NCBI RefSeq assembly: GCF_024733015.1
Contig: NZ_JANKJG010000007.1
Span: 62,001 to 126,000 of the forward strand
Length of the DNA: 64,000 nt
Origin: Pseudosulfitobacter koreensis
GTDB taxonomy: Bacteria; Pseudomonadota; Alphaproteobacteria; Rhodobacterales; Rhodobacteraceae
Direction of reading: 5' to 3'
Shown: positions 1 to 7,600 of the stretch, piece by piece
How positions within the stretch are numbered: position 1 is the first letter of the stretch
Layout: each line of letters starts with the position of its first letter
The notes under the pieces: model-generated
Databases searched by the model: none
Told to the model about the DNA's origin: nothing
What the model saw: the letters and a program-made list of their open reading frames with translations, nothing else
Program-made: the position numbers and the translations under genes

Positions 1-457
1 GGATCGGTATCCAGAAGGCGTTGACGATCAGCAGCTTGGTCACGGTTTCGAACAGCAGGCTGTAGGGCGCATAGGGGAAGCCCGCAAAGAGGGTGGTGTT
101 GACGGCATAGGCCTTGGGGTTGATCGCCTGCAGCAGGATCCCCGCGCCGATGCCCGGTGCCGTGGCTGCGGCGATAAACGCGACCTTGCTGCCCGCGAAG
201 GCGATGCGGGCGGCGAGGTAGAGCAGGTACAGGATCGACGCGCCCATCAGCACCCAGCGGATCACCGGCACGGCCAGGATCACCGCCGCCAGCCCCGAGA
301 TCACGCCGAAGGCCACGATGTTGGTGCCGATGAACAGTCCGCCAAGATAGCGCAGCCCCGCGCGAAACCCGTGGCCCGCGCCGATGCCTGCGGTCGACAG
401 CACGCCGGGACCGGGGGTTATCAGCAGAAAGAACACCGCCAGGGTGAAGGCGATCAT
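1..457 (-). CDS. LysE/RhtB-family amino-acid or metabolite exporter (3' end cut by window edge)
   Basis: The reverse-strand frame from the ATG at 457 encodes about 152 residues before the window ends. It begins MIAFTLAVFFLLITPGPGV, and the PGPG motif after the first hydrophobic helix is the hallmark of LysE/RhtB exporters. Further hydrophobic helices and a QAINPKAY motif fit the same family of inner-membrane effluxers (about 200 residues with six helices, so roughly 50 residues are missing). The start codon overlaps the stop of the upstream dehydrogenase (ATGA), so the two are probably co-transcribed and translationally coupled. The substrate cannot be told from the sequence; the context suggests export of an overflow sugar-acid metabolite or an amino acid. 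Confidence 0.85.
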   Translation of the reverse strand, partial: MIAFTLAVFFLLITPGPGVLSTAGIGAGHGFRAGLRYLGGLFIGTNIVAFGVISGLAAVILAVPVIRWVLMGASILYLLYLAARIAFAGSKVAFIAAATAPGIGAGILLQAINPKAYAVNTTLFAGFPYAPYSLLFETVTKLLIVNAFWIPI

Positions 458-1503
458 GCGCCGAACACCAACTGCACCTTCATCGCCTGCGACCGGTCTC
501 CGGCCATGGCGAAGGCGTCGGTGAAGTCGGCCAGTGGATAGCTGTGGGTCAGCAGCGGGGTCACGTCGATCAGCCCCTGCTGCATCATCCGCACGGCGAG
601 GGGGAAAGCTTCGTGAAAGCGGAACGAGCCCTTGATCGCCAGTTCCTTGGCGGTGATCTGCATCATCGGCAGGGACATATCGCCCGACAGGCCGAGCTGG
701 ATCACTTGCCCGCGCGGGCGCAGCGCACCGATGCCCGCGACCAGTGCGGCCTGTGCGCCCGAGCACTCGAAGAGCACATCGAGGCTGCCCTTGTAGATGG
801 TGTAGGGCAGCAGCGCTTCTGGCTGGTCAGCGGTGTTCAGCGTGATGTCGGCTCCGGCGGTGCGAGCGATGTCCAGCACCGGGGCCGCGATGTCGGTCGC
901 GATGATCTCGGCGGCCCCGGCGCGGCGCGCGGCGAGGATCACCAGGATACCGATGGGGCCGCAGCCGGTGACCAGCACGCGTTTGCCCAGCATGTCGCCC
1001 GCGCGGCCCACGGCGTGCAGGGCGACGGCCAGCGGTTCGGCCATCGCGGCCTGTGCCGCCGTCAGCCCTTTTGCAGGCACGCATTGGCTGGCGTCGGCGA
1101 TCAGCGTGTCGCGAAAGGCGCCCTGGATGTGGGGGAAGGGCATGGCCGAGCCGTAAAACCGCATGTTCAGGCACTGGTTGTGCAGCCCGCGCTGGCACTG
1201 ATCGCAGGTTCGGCAGGGGCGCGAGGGCGACACGGCGACCAGATCGCCGATGGCCAGTCCCTCCACACCTTCGCCCACGCCTTCGCCCACGGCGTCGATC
1301 ACGCCCGACACCTCGTGGCCGAGGATCATCGGTTCGCGCAGGCGCACGGTGCCGAAACCGCCGTGGTTGTAATAATGCAGGTCGGACCCGCAGATGCCGC
1401 CGCGCTGCATCGCGATGCGCACCTCGCCTCTGGCGGGTGCGTCGGCGGGCACATCGGCCAACCTCAGGTCATGAGGGCCGTGGGCAAAGAGAGCTTGGGG
1501 CAT
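454..1503 (-). CDS. idnD: Zinc-dependent sugar-acid dehydrogenase, L-idonate 5-dehydrogenase-like
   Basis: A 349-residue medium-chain dehydrogenase. Catalytic zinc residues are in GGICGSDLHYY and LGHEVSG. The structural-zinc loop carries four cysteines (PCRTCDQCQRGLHNQC). The Rossmann motif is VTGCGPIGIL, about residues 175-185. The family oxidises L-idonate to 5-ketogluconate with NAD(P)+; sorbitol or threonine-type substrates are alternatives. I chose the ATG at 1503 because the longer in-frame extension runs through the operator at 1542 and looks non-coding. It is divergent from a gluconate-5-dehydrogenase-like SDR, the classical partner of IdnD, which strengthens the idonate call. A 12-bp tandem duplication at 1268-1291 gives a GEGVGEGV repeat. 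Confidence 0.8.
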   Translation of the reverse strand: MPQALFAHGPHDLRLADVPADAPARGEVRIAMQRGGICGSDLHYYNHGGFGTVRLREPMILGHEVSGVIDAVGEGVGEGVEGLAIGDLVAVSPSRPCRTCDQCQRGLHNQCLNMRFYGSAMPFPHIQGAFRDTLIADASQCVPAKGLTAAQAAMAEPLAVALHAVGRAGDMLGKRVLVTGCGPIGILVILAARRAGAAEIIATDIAAPVLDIARTAGADITLNTADQPEALLPYTIYKGSLDVLFECSGAQAALVAGIGALRPRGQVIQLGLSGDMSLPMMQITAKELAIKGSFRFHEAFPLAVRMMQQGLIDVTPLLTHSYPLADFTDAFAMAGDRSQAMKVQLVFGA

Positions 1504-1541
1504 CTTGGGGGGCCTTTCGGTGGTTCTTGCAACCGGGCGGG

Positions 1542-1555
1542 AATGGTATACCATT
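1542..1555. promoter_or_regulatory. GntR-type operator O1 (aatggtataccatt)
   Basis: A perfect 14-bp palindrome in the 115-bp divergent region between the IdnD-like gene and the SDR at 1619. The core GGTATACC recurs at four other sites in the window, always upstream of island genes, including the GntR gene itself. Such GTATAC-centred palindromes are typical of FadR/FCD-subfamily GntR regulators. It probably controls both divergent units. Confidence 0.75.
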
Positions 1556-1618
1556 TCATCAAATGCGGATTCCGGCGGGGTGTCAATGGCACCGGCATGT
1601 CGGCAGGGGGGAAGAGAT

Positions 1619-2377
1619 ATGGAACTGTTCGATCTGAGCGGGCGCACGGCGCTGGTCACCGGCGCGTCGATGGGCATCGGGGCGGCGCTGGCGCGCGGGC
1701 TGGCCGAGGCGGGGGCCCGGGTGGTGCTGAACGCGCGCAACGCCGAACGGCTGGAGGACGCGGCGCAGGGTTTGCGGGATGCAGGGCACGACGTGGATAC
1801 GCTGGTGTTCGACGTGACGGACGCGGATGCAGTGCGCGCGGCGGTGGACGGCTATGCGGCCGAGCGCCCGATTGATATTCTGGTGAACAACGCAGGCATG
1901 CAGCATCGCGGCCCGCTGGAGGATTTCGAGATCGATGCCTTTGACCGGTTGATGCGCACCAACGTGAACTCGGCATTCTATGTGGGGCAGGCCGTGGCGC
2001 GGCACATGATTGCACAAGGGCACGGGCGGATCATCAACATCGCCTCGGTGCAGACCGCTTTGGCCCGCCCCGGCATCGCGCCCTACACCGCGTCGAAGGG
2101 GGCGATCGCCAACCTGACCAAGGGCATGGCGACGGACTGGGCGCGCCACGGGCTGAACTGCAACGCCATCGCACCGGGATACTTCGAGACGCCGTTGAAC
2201 GCGGCACTGGTGGCCGACCCCACCTTTACCGAATGGCTGGAGAAACGCACACCCGCAGGCCGCTGGGGCCGGGTCGAGGAACTGGTGGGGGCGGCGATCT
2301 TCCTGTCGTCCAAAGCATCCAGTTTCGTGAACGGACAGACGATTTTTGTGGATGGCGGCATCACCGCCAGCCTTTGA
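1619..2377 (+). CDS. idnO: SDR-family oxidoreductase, gluconate 5-dehydrogenase-like
   Basis: A 252-residue classical short-chain dehydrogenase. The glycine-rich NAD(P) motif is TGASMGIG near residue 15, followed by NNAG and the catalytic Ser and YTASK (ASVQ...APYTASK). The Ga5DH family reduces 5-ketogluconate to D-gluconate with NAD(P)H. The start at 1619 has a purine-rich ribosome site (ggggggaagag) and a family-typical N-terminus (MELFDLSGRTALVTG). It is divergent from the IdnD-like gene across operator O1 and followed 19 bp later by a beta-hydroxyacid dehydrogenase. IdnD plus IdnO would convert L-idonate to gluconate. Other SDR substrates are possible, so the symbol is tentative. Confidence 0.75.
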   Translation: MELFDLSGRTALVTGASMGIGAALARGLAEAGARVVLNARNAERLEDAAQGLRDAGHDVDTLVFDVTDADAVRAAVDGYAAERPIDILVNNAGMQHRGPLEDFEIDAFDRLMRTNVNSAFYVGQAVARHMIAQGHGRIINIASVQTALARPGIAPYTASKGAIANLTKGMATDWARHGLNCNAIAPGYFETPLNAALVADPTFTEWLEKRTPAGRWGRVEELVGAAIFLSSKASSFVNGQTIFVDGGITASL

Positions 2378-2396
2378 TTTGAGAAAAGGACAAGAC

Positions 2397-3314
2397 ATGA
2401 GCAAGAGCACTATCGGTTTCATCGGCGTCGGCTTCATGGGGCACGGCATGGCCAAGAACCTGCTGCAGAACGGCTATCCTCTGCAGGTGAAGGGCAACCG
2501 CAACCGCACGCCGGTGGACAGTCTGGTCGGCATGGGTGCGACCGAGGCCGCCAGCCCGCGCGAGATGGCGCAGGCCTGCGACATCATCCATCTGTGCCTG
2601 TCGAACTCGGAGCAGGTCGAGGCGGCGTTTCGCGGCGAGAGCGGTATTCTGGCGGGCGCACGCGCGGGGCTGATCGTGATCGACACGACCACCGCCGATC
2701 CGACCTCGACCGCCGCGCTGGCCGAGGAGCTTGCCGCGAAGGGCGGCACATTGGTCGACGCGCCGCTGGGCCGCACGCCGAAGGAGGCCGAGGCCGGAAC
2801 GCTGGACGCGATGGTGGGCTGCGACGCCGCGACCTTCGACAAGATCAAGCCGGTGCTGGACTGCTGGGCGGGCAACATCACCCACGTGGGCGAAACCGGC
2901 GCCGGGCACAAGATGAAGCTGCTGATGAACTTCATCTCGATGGGCTATGCCTCGCTTTATGCCGAGGCGACGGTGCTGGGGGCGGCGGTCGGCATTCCAC
3001 CCGCAAAAGTGCGCCAGGTGATCGGATCGTCACGGCTGGCGAACGGTTTTTTCGACACGTTCATGACCTATGCCGTGGACCGCGAGGAGTTGCACAAGTT
3101 CACCATTTCCAATGCCGCCAAGGATCTGCGGTACGTGCATGCGATGGCCGACAGTGCCGGGGTGATGACGGTGATGGCAGCGGCGGCGAAACAGTATTTC
3201 GCCCATGTCGAGGCCAGCGGGAACGGGCAGGATTACGTGCCCAGGATCACCGACCACGTGGCGGCGCTGAACGGGATGGACATGGAGGAAGAGGCGAAGA
3301 AGGGGCGGGATTAG
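2397..3314 (+). CDS. NAD(P)-dependent beta-hydroxyacid dehydrogenase (3-hydroxyisobutyrate dehydrogenase family)
   Basis: A 305-residue protein with an N-terminal Rossmann fold (GFIGVGFMGHGMAKNL) and the all-alpha C-terminal domain of the HIBADH/tartronate-semialdehyde-reductase/LtnD superfamily. The catalytic lysine is K174 in GAGHKMKLLMNF. The usual substrate loop DAPVSGG is replaced by DAPLGRTPKEAEAG, which marks a distinct subfamily from the second paralogue at 4809. The start at 2397 follows gaaaagga. It lies 19 bp downstream of the SDR and shares its operator O1. The likely role is oxidation or reduction of a short hydroxyacid made by the island; the exact substrate is unknown. Confidence 0.8.
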   Translation: MSKSTIGFIGVGFMGHGMAKNLLQNGYPLQVKGNRNRTPVDSLVGMGATEAASPREMAQACDIIHLCLSNSEQVEAAFRGESGILAGARAGLIVIDTTTADPTSTAALAEELAAKGGTLVDAPLGRTPKEAEAGTLDAMVGCDAATFDKIKPVLDCWAGNITHVGETGAGHKMKLLMNFISMGYASLYAEATVLGAAVGIPPAKVRQVIGSSRLANGFFDTFMTYAVDREELHKFTISNAAKDLRYVHAMADSAGVMTVMAAAAKQYFAHVEASGNGQDYVPRITDHVAALNGMDMEEEAKKGRD

Positions 3315-3336
3315 GTTTGCGGATTGGCGAAACATA

Positions 3337-3500
3337 GGGCAGCGCCCGCCCGTCGTGCTGAAAGCACGCCTACGGCGTGACGGGCGGTCGGGCGCTGCCT
3401 CTCACACATTGCAAAGCAATGTGTTGCCGGCAGGTGTTCGCTTTGCCAACACCGAGAGGCCGGCGGTGCTTCGCACCTTGATTCCGGGCTTGGTGCGCTG
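3337..3500. repeat. Structured intergenic repeat, copy 1
   Basis: Lies between two unrelated genes. It opens with ggcagcgcccgcccgtc and closes an imperfect inverted repeat with gacgggcggtcgggcgctgcc near 3378-3399. A perfect 9-bp hairpin (acacattgc-aaa-gcaatgtgt, 3404-3424) follows, then caacaccgagaggcc and attccgggcttggtgc. Copy 3 at 43127 matches almost along the whole length; copy 2 at 35487 matches at both ends. It looks like a dispersed REP/MITE-like element. One reverse frame reads a peptide containing ATHCFAMCERQRP in copies 1 and 3, but nothing supports real translation. Confidence 0.8.
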
Positions 3501-3528
3501 GGCTGGCGTAGTGTGGTGCTGATCGCAA

Positions 3529-3990
3529 TTAGTCTTTCACCGCAGGATGCGTGCGCACGAACAGTCGCACATAGGTCAGTGCATTGGCGCGGGCCAGACA
3601 GCGTTCCTTTTGCAACGCGATCTGCGGGCCGCCCAGGTCTGATGTGGCCTTGGCCAGTTCCTCGATCCGGTCGCATTGGACCAGCGCGCTGATCACGTCG
3701 TATTTGGCTTCGATCCGGGCGACGGTCGTGGCGGTGTCCTCGGGCAAGGACCGCATGCGTTTGCCGATGGCGGCACCCCACTCCGCGCGAAGCTGCGCAA
3801 AGCAGGCGGTGCTGACGGCGGGCGTTTCCTGCGCGTTGTCCATGCAGGCGGCGTCCGGTGCATCCAGGCACAGCGCGGGGTCGGTGCCCTCTCTGACGGC
3901 GCCGGCAAGGCAGGCCTCGGCCCCTGCGACCTGTGCGCAAAGCGGCCCGCCAAGTGCGGCAAGGACCGCAGCACAGAGCAGAGATTTCAT
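3529..3990 (-). CDS. Small secreted cysteine-rich protein of unknown function
   Basis: A 153-residue protein with a signal peptide (MKSLLCAAVLAALGGPLCA, cleavage probably after CA or a few residues later). The mature part has about six cysteines and a helical C-terminal half (IEAKYDVISALVQCDRIEEL). This loosely recalls LprI/DUF1311-type periplasmic proteins, but I cannot assign it firmly. It is divergent from the tetronate operon, and operator O2 lies 35 bp upstream of its start, so it may be co-regulated with sugar-acid catabolism. A periplasmic location is inferred. Confidence 0.7.
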   Translation of the reverse strand: MKSLLCAAVLAALGGPLCAQVAGAEACLAGAVREGTDPALCLDAPDAACMDNAQETPAVSTACFAQLRAEWGAAIGKRMRSLPEDTATTVARIEAKYDVISALVQCDRIEELAKATSDLGGPQIALQKERCLARANALTYVRLFVRTHPAVKD

Positions 3991-4024
3991 CGAGGCGGCC
4001 TTTCCTGCGCATTCTTCTTGCAAA

Positions 4025-4034
4025 TGGTATACCA
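4025..4034. promoter_or_regulatory. GntR-type operator O2 (tggtatacca)
   Basis: A perfect 10-bp palindrome within aatggtataccaag, 43 bp before the start of the SDR that opens the tetronate operon and 35 bp before the divergent secreted-protein gene. Its core is identical to that of O1, O4 and O5. Confidence 0.75.
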
Positions 4035-4077
4035 AGTTGCCACCCTGCGGCAAGCATCGAACGCAGGGAGAGACTTC

Positions 4078-4809
4078 ATGCCATCCATCATCATCACGGG
4101 CGCCGGCAGCGGCGTCGGGCGCGCCACCGCACAGGCCTTTATCGCGGCGGGCTGGGATATCGGGCTGATCGGACGGCGCAAGGAGCCGCTTGAGGAAACC
4201 GCAGGCGACAGCGGCGCGCTGGTGCTGCCCTGCGACGTGACGGACGAGGACGCGGTCGAGACGGTCTTTGCCACGGCGGCGCAAAGCTGGGGGCGCATCG
4301 ACGCGCTGTTCAACAACGCGGGCATGTCGCTGGGCGGCGCGCCGCTGGACGAGCTGGCGGTGTCGGACATTCGCAAACTGCTGGACGTGAACGTGCTGGG
4401 CGCATTCATCGCCGCGCGCGCGGCCTTTGGCCAGATGCGCAGGCAGGACCCGCAAGGCGGGCGCATCATCAACAACGGCTCGGTCAGCGCCTATGTGCCA
4501 CGCTGGGGCTCGGCGCCCTACACGGCGTCGAAACATGCGGTGACGGGGCTGACGCGGACCATCTCGCTGGACGGGCGCAGGTTCAACATCGCCTGCGGGC
4601 AGATCGACATCGGCAATGCGCTGACCGACATGGCCGCGAAGATGACCCGCGGCGTGCCGCAGGCCGACGGGTCGAACGCGATCGAGCCGGTGATGGACGT
4701 GGCAAACGTGGCGTCCTCGGTGCTGCATATGGCCAGCCTGCCGCTGGATGCGAACGTGCAGTTCATGACCGTGATGGCGACGAACATGCCCTACATCGGG
4801 CGCGGCTGA
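4078..4809 (+). CDS. SDR-family oxidoreductase, first gene of the tetronate operon
   Basis: A 243-residue short-chain dehydrogenase with NAD(P) motif TGAGSGVGRA near residue 7, NNAG near residue 80, and active site NGSVS...SAPYTASK. The start at 4078 follows gcagggagag. Its last base overlaps the next ATG (tgatg), so it is coupled to the LtnD-like gene. The substrate is unknown. In context it could oxidise or reduce a sugar acid or sugar feeding the threonate/erythronate route, for example an aldehyde or keto form upstream of the tetronate. The C-terminal half carries MTRGVPQADGS where many SDRs have a cofactor lid. Confidence 0.8.
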   Translation: MPSIIITGAGSGVGRATAQAFIAAGWDIGLIGRRKEPLEETAGDSGALVLPCDVTDEDAVETVFATAAQSWGRIDALFNNAGMSLGGAPLDELAVSDIRKLLDVNVLGAFIAARAAFGQMRRQDPQGGRIINNGSVSAYVPRWGSAPYTASKHAVTGLTRTISLDGRRFNIACGQIDIGNALTDMAAKMTRGVPQADGSNAIEPVMDVANVASSVLHMASLPLDANVQFMTVMATNMPYIGRG

Positions 4810-5708
4810 TGGCTGCGGGGGCCGTGGCCATCTTCGGGCTGGGTGCGATGGGCGGCGGCATGGCGGGATCGCTGTTGCGCGCCGGTCTGGTGACGCACGG
4901 GTTCGACGTGAACGCGGACGCCGTGGCGCGGTTTCGCGCGGCAGGCGGGGCAGAGGGCACGCTGGAAGAGGTCGCAGGGACGCTGGACGCGGTCGTGATC
5001 GTGGTGGTGAATGCCGCCCAGACCGAGGACGTGCTGTTCGGGCCGGATGGCATCGCGGACAAGCTGGCGGCTGGTACTGCTGTGGTGGCCTGCGCCACGG
5101 TCTCGCCCGAGTTTGCGCGCGACATGGGCGCACGCTGTGCGGCATTGGGGCTGGAATACCTGGATGCGCCGGTTTCCGGCGGCACGATCCGCGCGGCGGA
5201 GGGGAAGTTGTCGATCCTCGCGTCGGGATCGCAGGCGGCCTTTGCCCGCGCGCGGCCCGCGCTGGCGGCAATGGCCGAAAAGGTGTTCGAACTGGGTGAT
5301 CAGGTCGGCGCGGGGTCGTCGATGAAGGCGGTGAACCAGATGCTGGTGGGCATCCACATCGCGGCGATGGCCGAGGCGATGACCTTCGGCATGACCCAAG
5401 GGATCGAGCCCGATCAGTTCCTCGAGGTGATATCGCAATGCGCGGGCACATCCTGGGCGCTGGAAAGCCGGGGGCCGCACGTGCGCGACGGGGATTACAC
5501 GCCGCTGAGTGCTGTGGACATCTGGCCCAAGGATCTGGGTATCGTCCTCGATATCGCGCAATCCGCGAAGTTCGGCGCGCCGGTCACGGCGGCGGCCCTG
5601 CAGCAGTGGCTGGCGGCGTCGGGGTCAGGTCTGGGCCGCGAGGATGACGCGGCGCTGGCCAAGGTATATGCGCGCAACGCGGGGCTGACATTGCCGGGGG
5701 AGGCATGA
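4809..5708 (+). CDS. ltnD: L-threonate 2-dehydrogenase (beta-hydroxyacid dehydrogenase family)
   Basis: A 299-residue protein with Rossmann motif FGLGAMGGGMAGSLL, substrate loop DAPVSGGTIRAAEGK and catalytic lysine in GAGSSMKAVNQML. This is the LtnD/GarR arrangement. It immediately precedes a DUF1537 kinase and a class II aldolase-type decarboxylase, with OtnI two genes further on, which is the threonate catabolic set known from DUF1537 kinase studies. The reaction is L-threonate + NAD+ to 2-oxo-tetronate. It overlaps its neighbours on both sides by 1 and 4 bp. An erythronate dehydrogenase or another C4 acid enzyme is the main alternative. Confidence 0.85.
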   Translation: MAAGAVAIFGLGAMGGGMAGSLLRAGLVTHGFDVNADAVARFRAAGGAEGTLEEVAGTLDAVVIVVVNAAQTEDVLFGPDGIADKLAAGTAVVACATVSPEFARDMGARCAALGLEYLDAPVSGGTIRAAEGKLSILASGSQAAFARARPALAAMAEKVFELGDQVGAGSSMKAVNQMLVGIHIAAMAEAMTFGMTQGIEPDQFLEVISQCAGTSWALESRGPHVRDGDYTPLSAVDIWPKDLGIVLDIAQSAKFGAPVTAAALQQWLAASGSGLGREDDAALAKVYARNAGLTLPGEA

Positions 5709-6952
5709 GCACGCTTCTGGGCGCGATTGCCGACGATTTCACCGGGGCGACGGATCTGGCCGGATTGCTGGCCCGCAGCGGAGCGCGTGTCTCGTTGCGC
5801 ATCGGCGTGCCGGAGGGGCCGGTCGAGGATGCCGCCCCCTTCGAGGTGATCGCGCTGAAGATCCGCACGGCCCCGGTGGCCGAGGCGGTGGCGCAGGCGC
5901 GCGCGGCGCATGGATGGCTGGCGCAGGCGGGGGCCGCGCGGTTCTTCTGGAAATATTGCTCGACCTTCGATTCCACCGCCGATGGCAATATCGGCCCCGT
6001 GGCCGAGGCATTGATGGAGGCGACGGGGGCCAAGCAGACGATTTATTGTCCGGCCTTCCCCGAAAACGGGCGCACGGTCTTTATGGGCAATCTCTTTGTC
6101 GGTCAGGTGCCGCTGTCCGAGAGCCCGATGAAGGACCATCCGCTGACCCCGATGCGCGACAGCAATCTGGTGCGGCTGCTGCTGCCGCAGGTCACGCGCG
6201 ACGTGGGGCTGGTGGACCGCCTGTGCGTGGCGCGTGGTGCGGATGCGGTGCGCAGCGCGCTGGCGCAGGCGGCGCCGCATGTGGTGGTGGACGCGGTGGC
6301 CGACAGTGACCTGCACGTGATCGCAGAGGCTTGCCGCGACGCCGTGCTGATGACGGGCGGCAGTGCGTTGGCGATGCCCTTGCCGGGTCTCTACCGTGCG
6401 GCAGGGCTGTTGCAGGATGGCGGTGCGGCGGCGGCGTGGCGCGCGCCACGAGGTCCCGCGCTGGTGCTGTCGGGGTCCTGTTCTGCGATAACGCAGGCGC
6501 AGGTGGCGCGTTATGCCGCCCACAATCCAAGCTATCGGCTCGATCCCGTGGCCTTGGTGCAAGGCGGGGTGCAGCCGGTGCTGGACTGGCTGGCCGCGCA
6601 ATCGGGCGCGCCGCTGATTTACGCCACGGCCGCGCCCGAGATGGTGCGCGCGGCGCAGGATACGTTGGGCCGGGACAAAGCCGGTGCCGTGGTCGAGGAG
6701 GCGCTGGGCGACATCGCCATTGCCGCGCGGGACGCGGGCACGCGGCGGTTCATCGTGGCGGGCGGCGAAAGCTCGGGCGCCGTGACGCAGGCGCTGGGAG
6801 TGGCACGGCTGGACGTCGGCCCCGAAATTGCACCCGGCGTGCCGTGGTGCGCGGCCCCAAGCGGCGGGCAGCAGATCGCGCTGGCGCTGAAGTCGGGCAA
6901 TTTCGGCACGGAAGACTTCTTTGCCGCCGCATTGGGAAAGCTGGACACATGA
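5705..6952 (+). CDS. otnK: Four-carbon acid-sugar kinase (DUF1537 family), 3-oxo-tetronate kinase
   Basis: A 415-residue protein, the family's usual length. The N-terminal substrate domain begins with the diagnostic GAIADDFTGATDLAGLL. The C-terminal ATP domain carries VAGGESSGAVTQALG, PGVPWCAA and ALKSGNFG. It phosphorylates 3-oxo-tetronate at O4 with ATP. The start overlaps the ltnD stop (ATGA) and the stop overlaps the otnC start, so the three genes form one translationally coupled block. The order dehydrogenase-kinase-decarboxylase fits 3-oxo-tetronate as substrate, though DUF1537 kinases also act on other acid sugars such as 3-oxo-isoapionate. Confidence 0.88.
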   Translation: MSTLLGAIADDFTGATDLAGLLARSGARVSLRIGVPEGPVEDAAPFEVIALKIRTAPVAEAVAQARAAHGWLAQAGAARFFWKYCSTFDSTADGNIGPVAEALMEATGAKQTIYCPAFPENGRTVFMGNLFVGQVPLSESPMKDHPLTPMRDSNLVRLLLPQVTRDVGLVDRLCVARGADAVRSALAQAAPHVVVDAVADSDLHVIAEACRDAVLMTGGSALAMPLPGLYRAAGLLQDGGAAAAWRAPRGPALVLSGSCSAITQAQVARYAAHNPSYRLDPVALVQGGVQPVLDWLAAQSGAPLIYATAAPEMVRAAQDTLGRDKAGAVVEEALGDIAIAARDAGTRRFIVAGGESSGAVTQALGVARLDVGPEIAPGVPWCAAPSGGQQIALALKSGNFGTEDFFAAALGKLDT

Positions 6953-7596
6953 GCGCCGATACCGCCCTGCGCGAGCTGATCTGCACGCTGGCCAAATCGC
7001 TTTATGATCGCGGTCTGACGGGTGGCTCGTCAGGCAACATCTCGGCACGCACGGACGATGGCGGATTGCTGGTGACGCCGACGGGGTCCAGCTTTGGCAG
7101 GCTGGACCCCGCGCGACTGTCGCTCTTCGACGCACAGGGCGTGCATGTGGGCGGCGACAAGCCCACCAAGGAAATGCCGCTGCATTCGGCTTTCTACGAG
7201 ACGCGCAGCACGGCGGGGGCCGTGGTGCATCTGCATGCGTGCCACTCCGTCGCGCTGTCGATGCTCGAGGATGTGGACCCCGACAATTTCCTGCCGCCGC
7301 TCACGCCCTATGCGATCATGAAGCTGGGCAAGGTCGCGCTGCTGCCCGTCTTCCTGCCCGGAGATCCGGCAATGGGCGACGCGGTGCGCGGGCTGGCGGG
7401 CAAACGGTCTGCGGTGATGCTGGCCAATCACGGGCCGGTGGTGGCGGGGCGCGATGTGGAAGCGGCCTGTTATGCCATTGAAGAGCTGGAAGACACCGCG
7501 CGGCTGGCCTTGCTGACGCATGGGATGAAGCGGCGACCGCTGAGTGCGGCGCAAGTTCAGGATATCGTCACGCGTTTCGACGTGGAATGGGAGTAG
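6949..7596 (+). CDS. otnC: Class II aldolase/adducin family, 3-oxo-tetronate 4-phosphate decarboxylase
   Basis: A 215-residue protein with the class II aldolase fold: GGSSGNISAR near residue 25, metal ligands in HLHACHS near residue 95, the acidic EMPLHSAFY, and a third histidine in LANHGPVV. In threonate/erythronate loci this enzyme decarboxylates 3-oxo-tetronate 4-phosphate to dihydroxyacetone phosphate. It overlaps otnK by 4 bp. A fuculose-phosphate-type aldolase is the generic alternative, but the DUF1537 neighbour favours OtnC. Confidence 0.87.
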   Translation: MSADTALRELICTLAKSLYDRGLTGGSSGNISARTDDGGLLVTPTGSSFGRLDPARLSLFDAQGVHVGGDKPTKEMPLHSAFYETRSTAGAVVHLHACHSVALSMLEDVDPDNFLPPLTPYAIMKLGKVALLPVFLPGDPAMGDAVRGLAGKRSAVMLANHGPVVAGRDVEAACYAIEELEDTARLALLTHGMKRRPLSAAQVQDIVTRFDVEWE

Positions 7597-7600
7597 CGCC

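Noticed and set aside
3311..4057. Reverse frames in the intergenic repeats that share the peptide ATHCFAMCERQRP
   Set aside because: The shared peptide follows from the DNA repeat itself; there is no start signal or consistent length, and the hairpins suggest a non-coding element.
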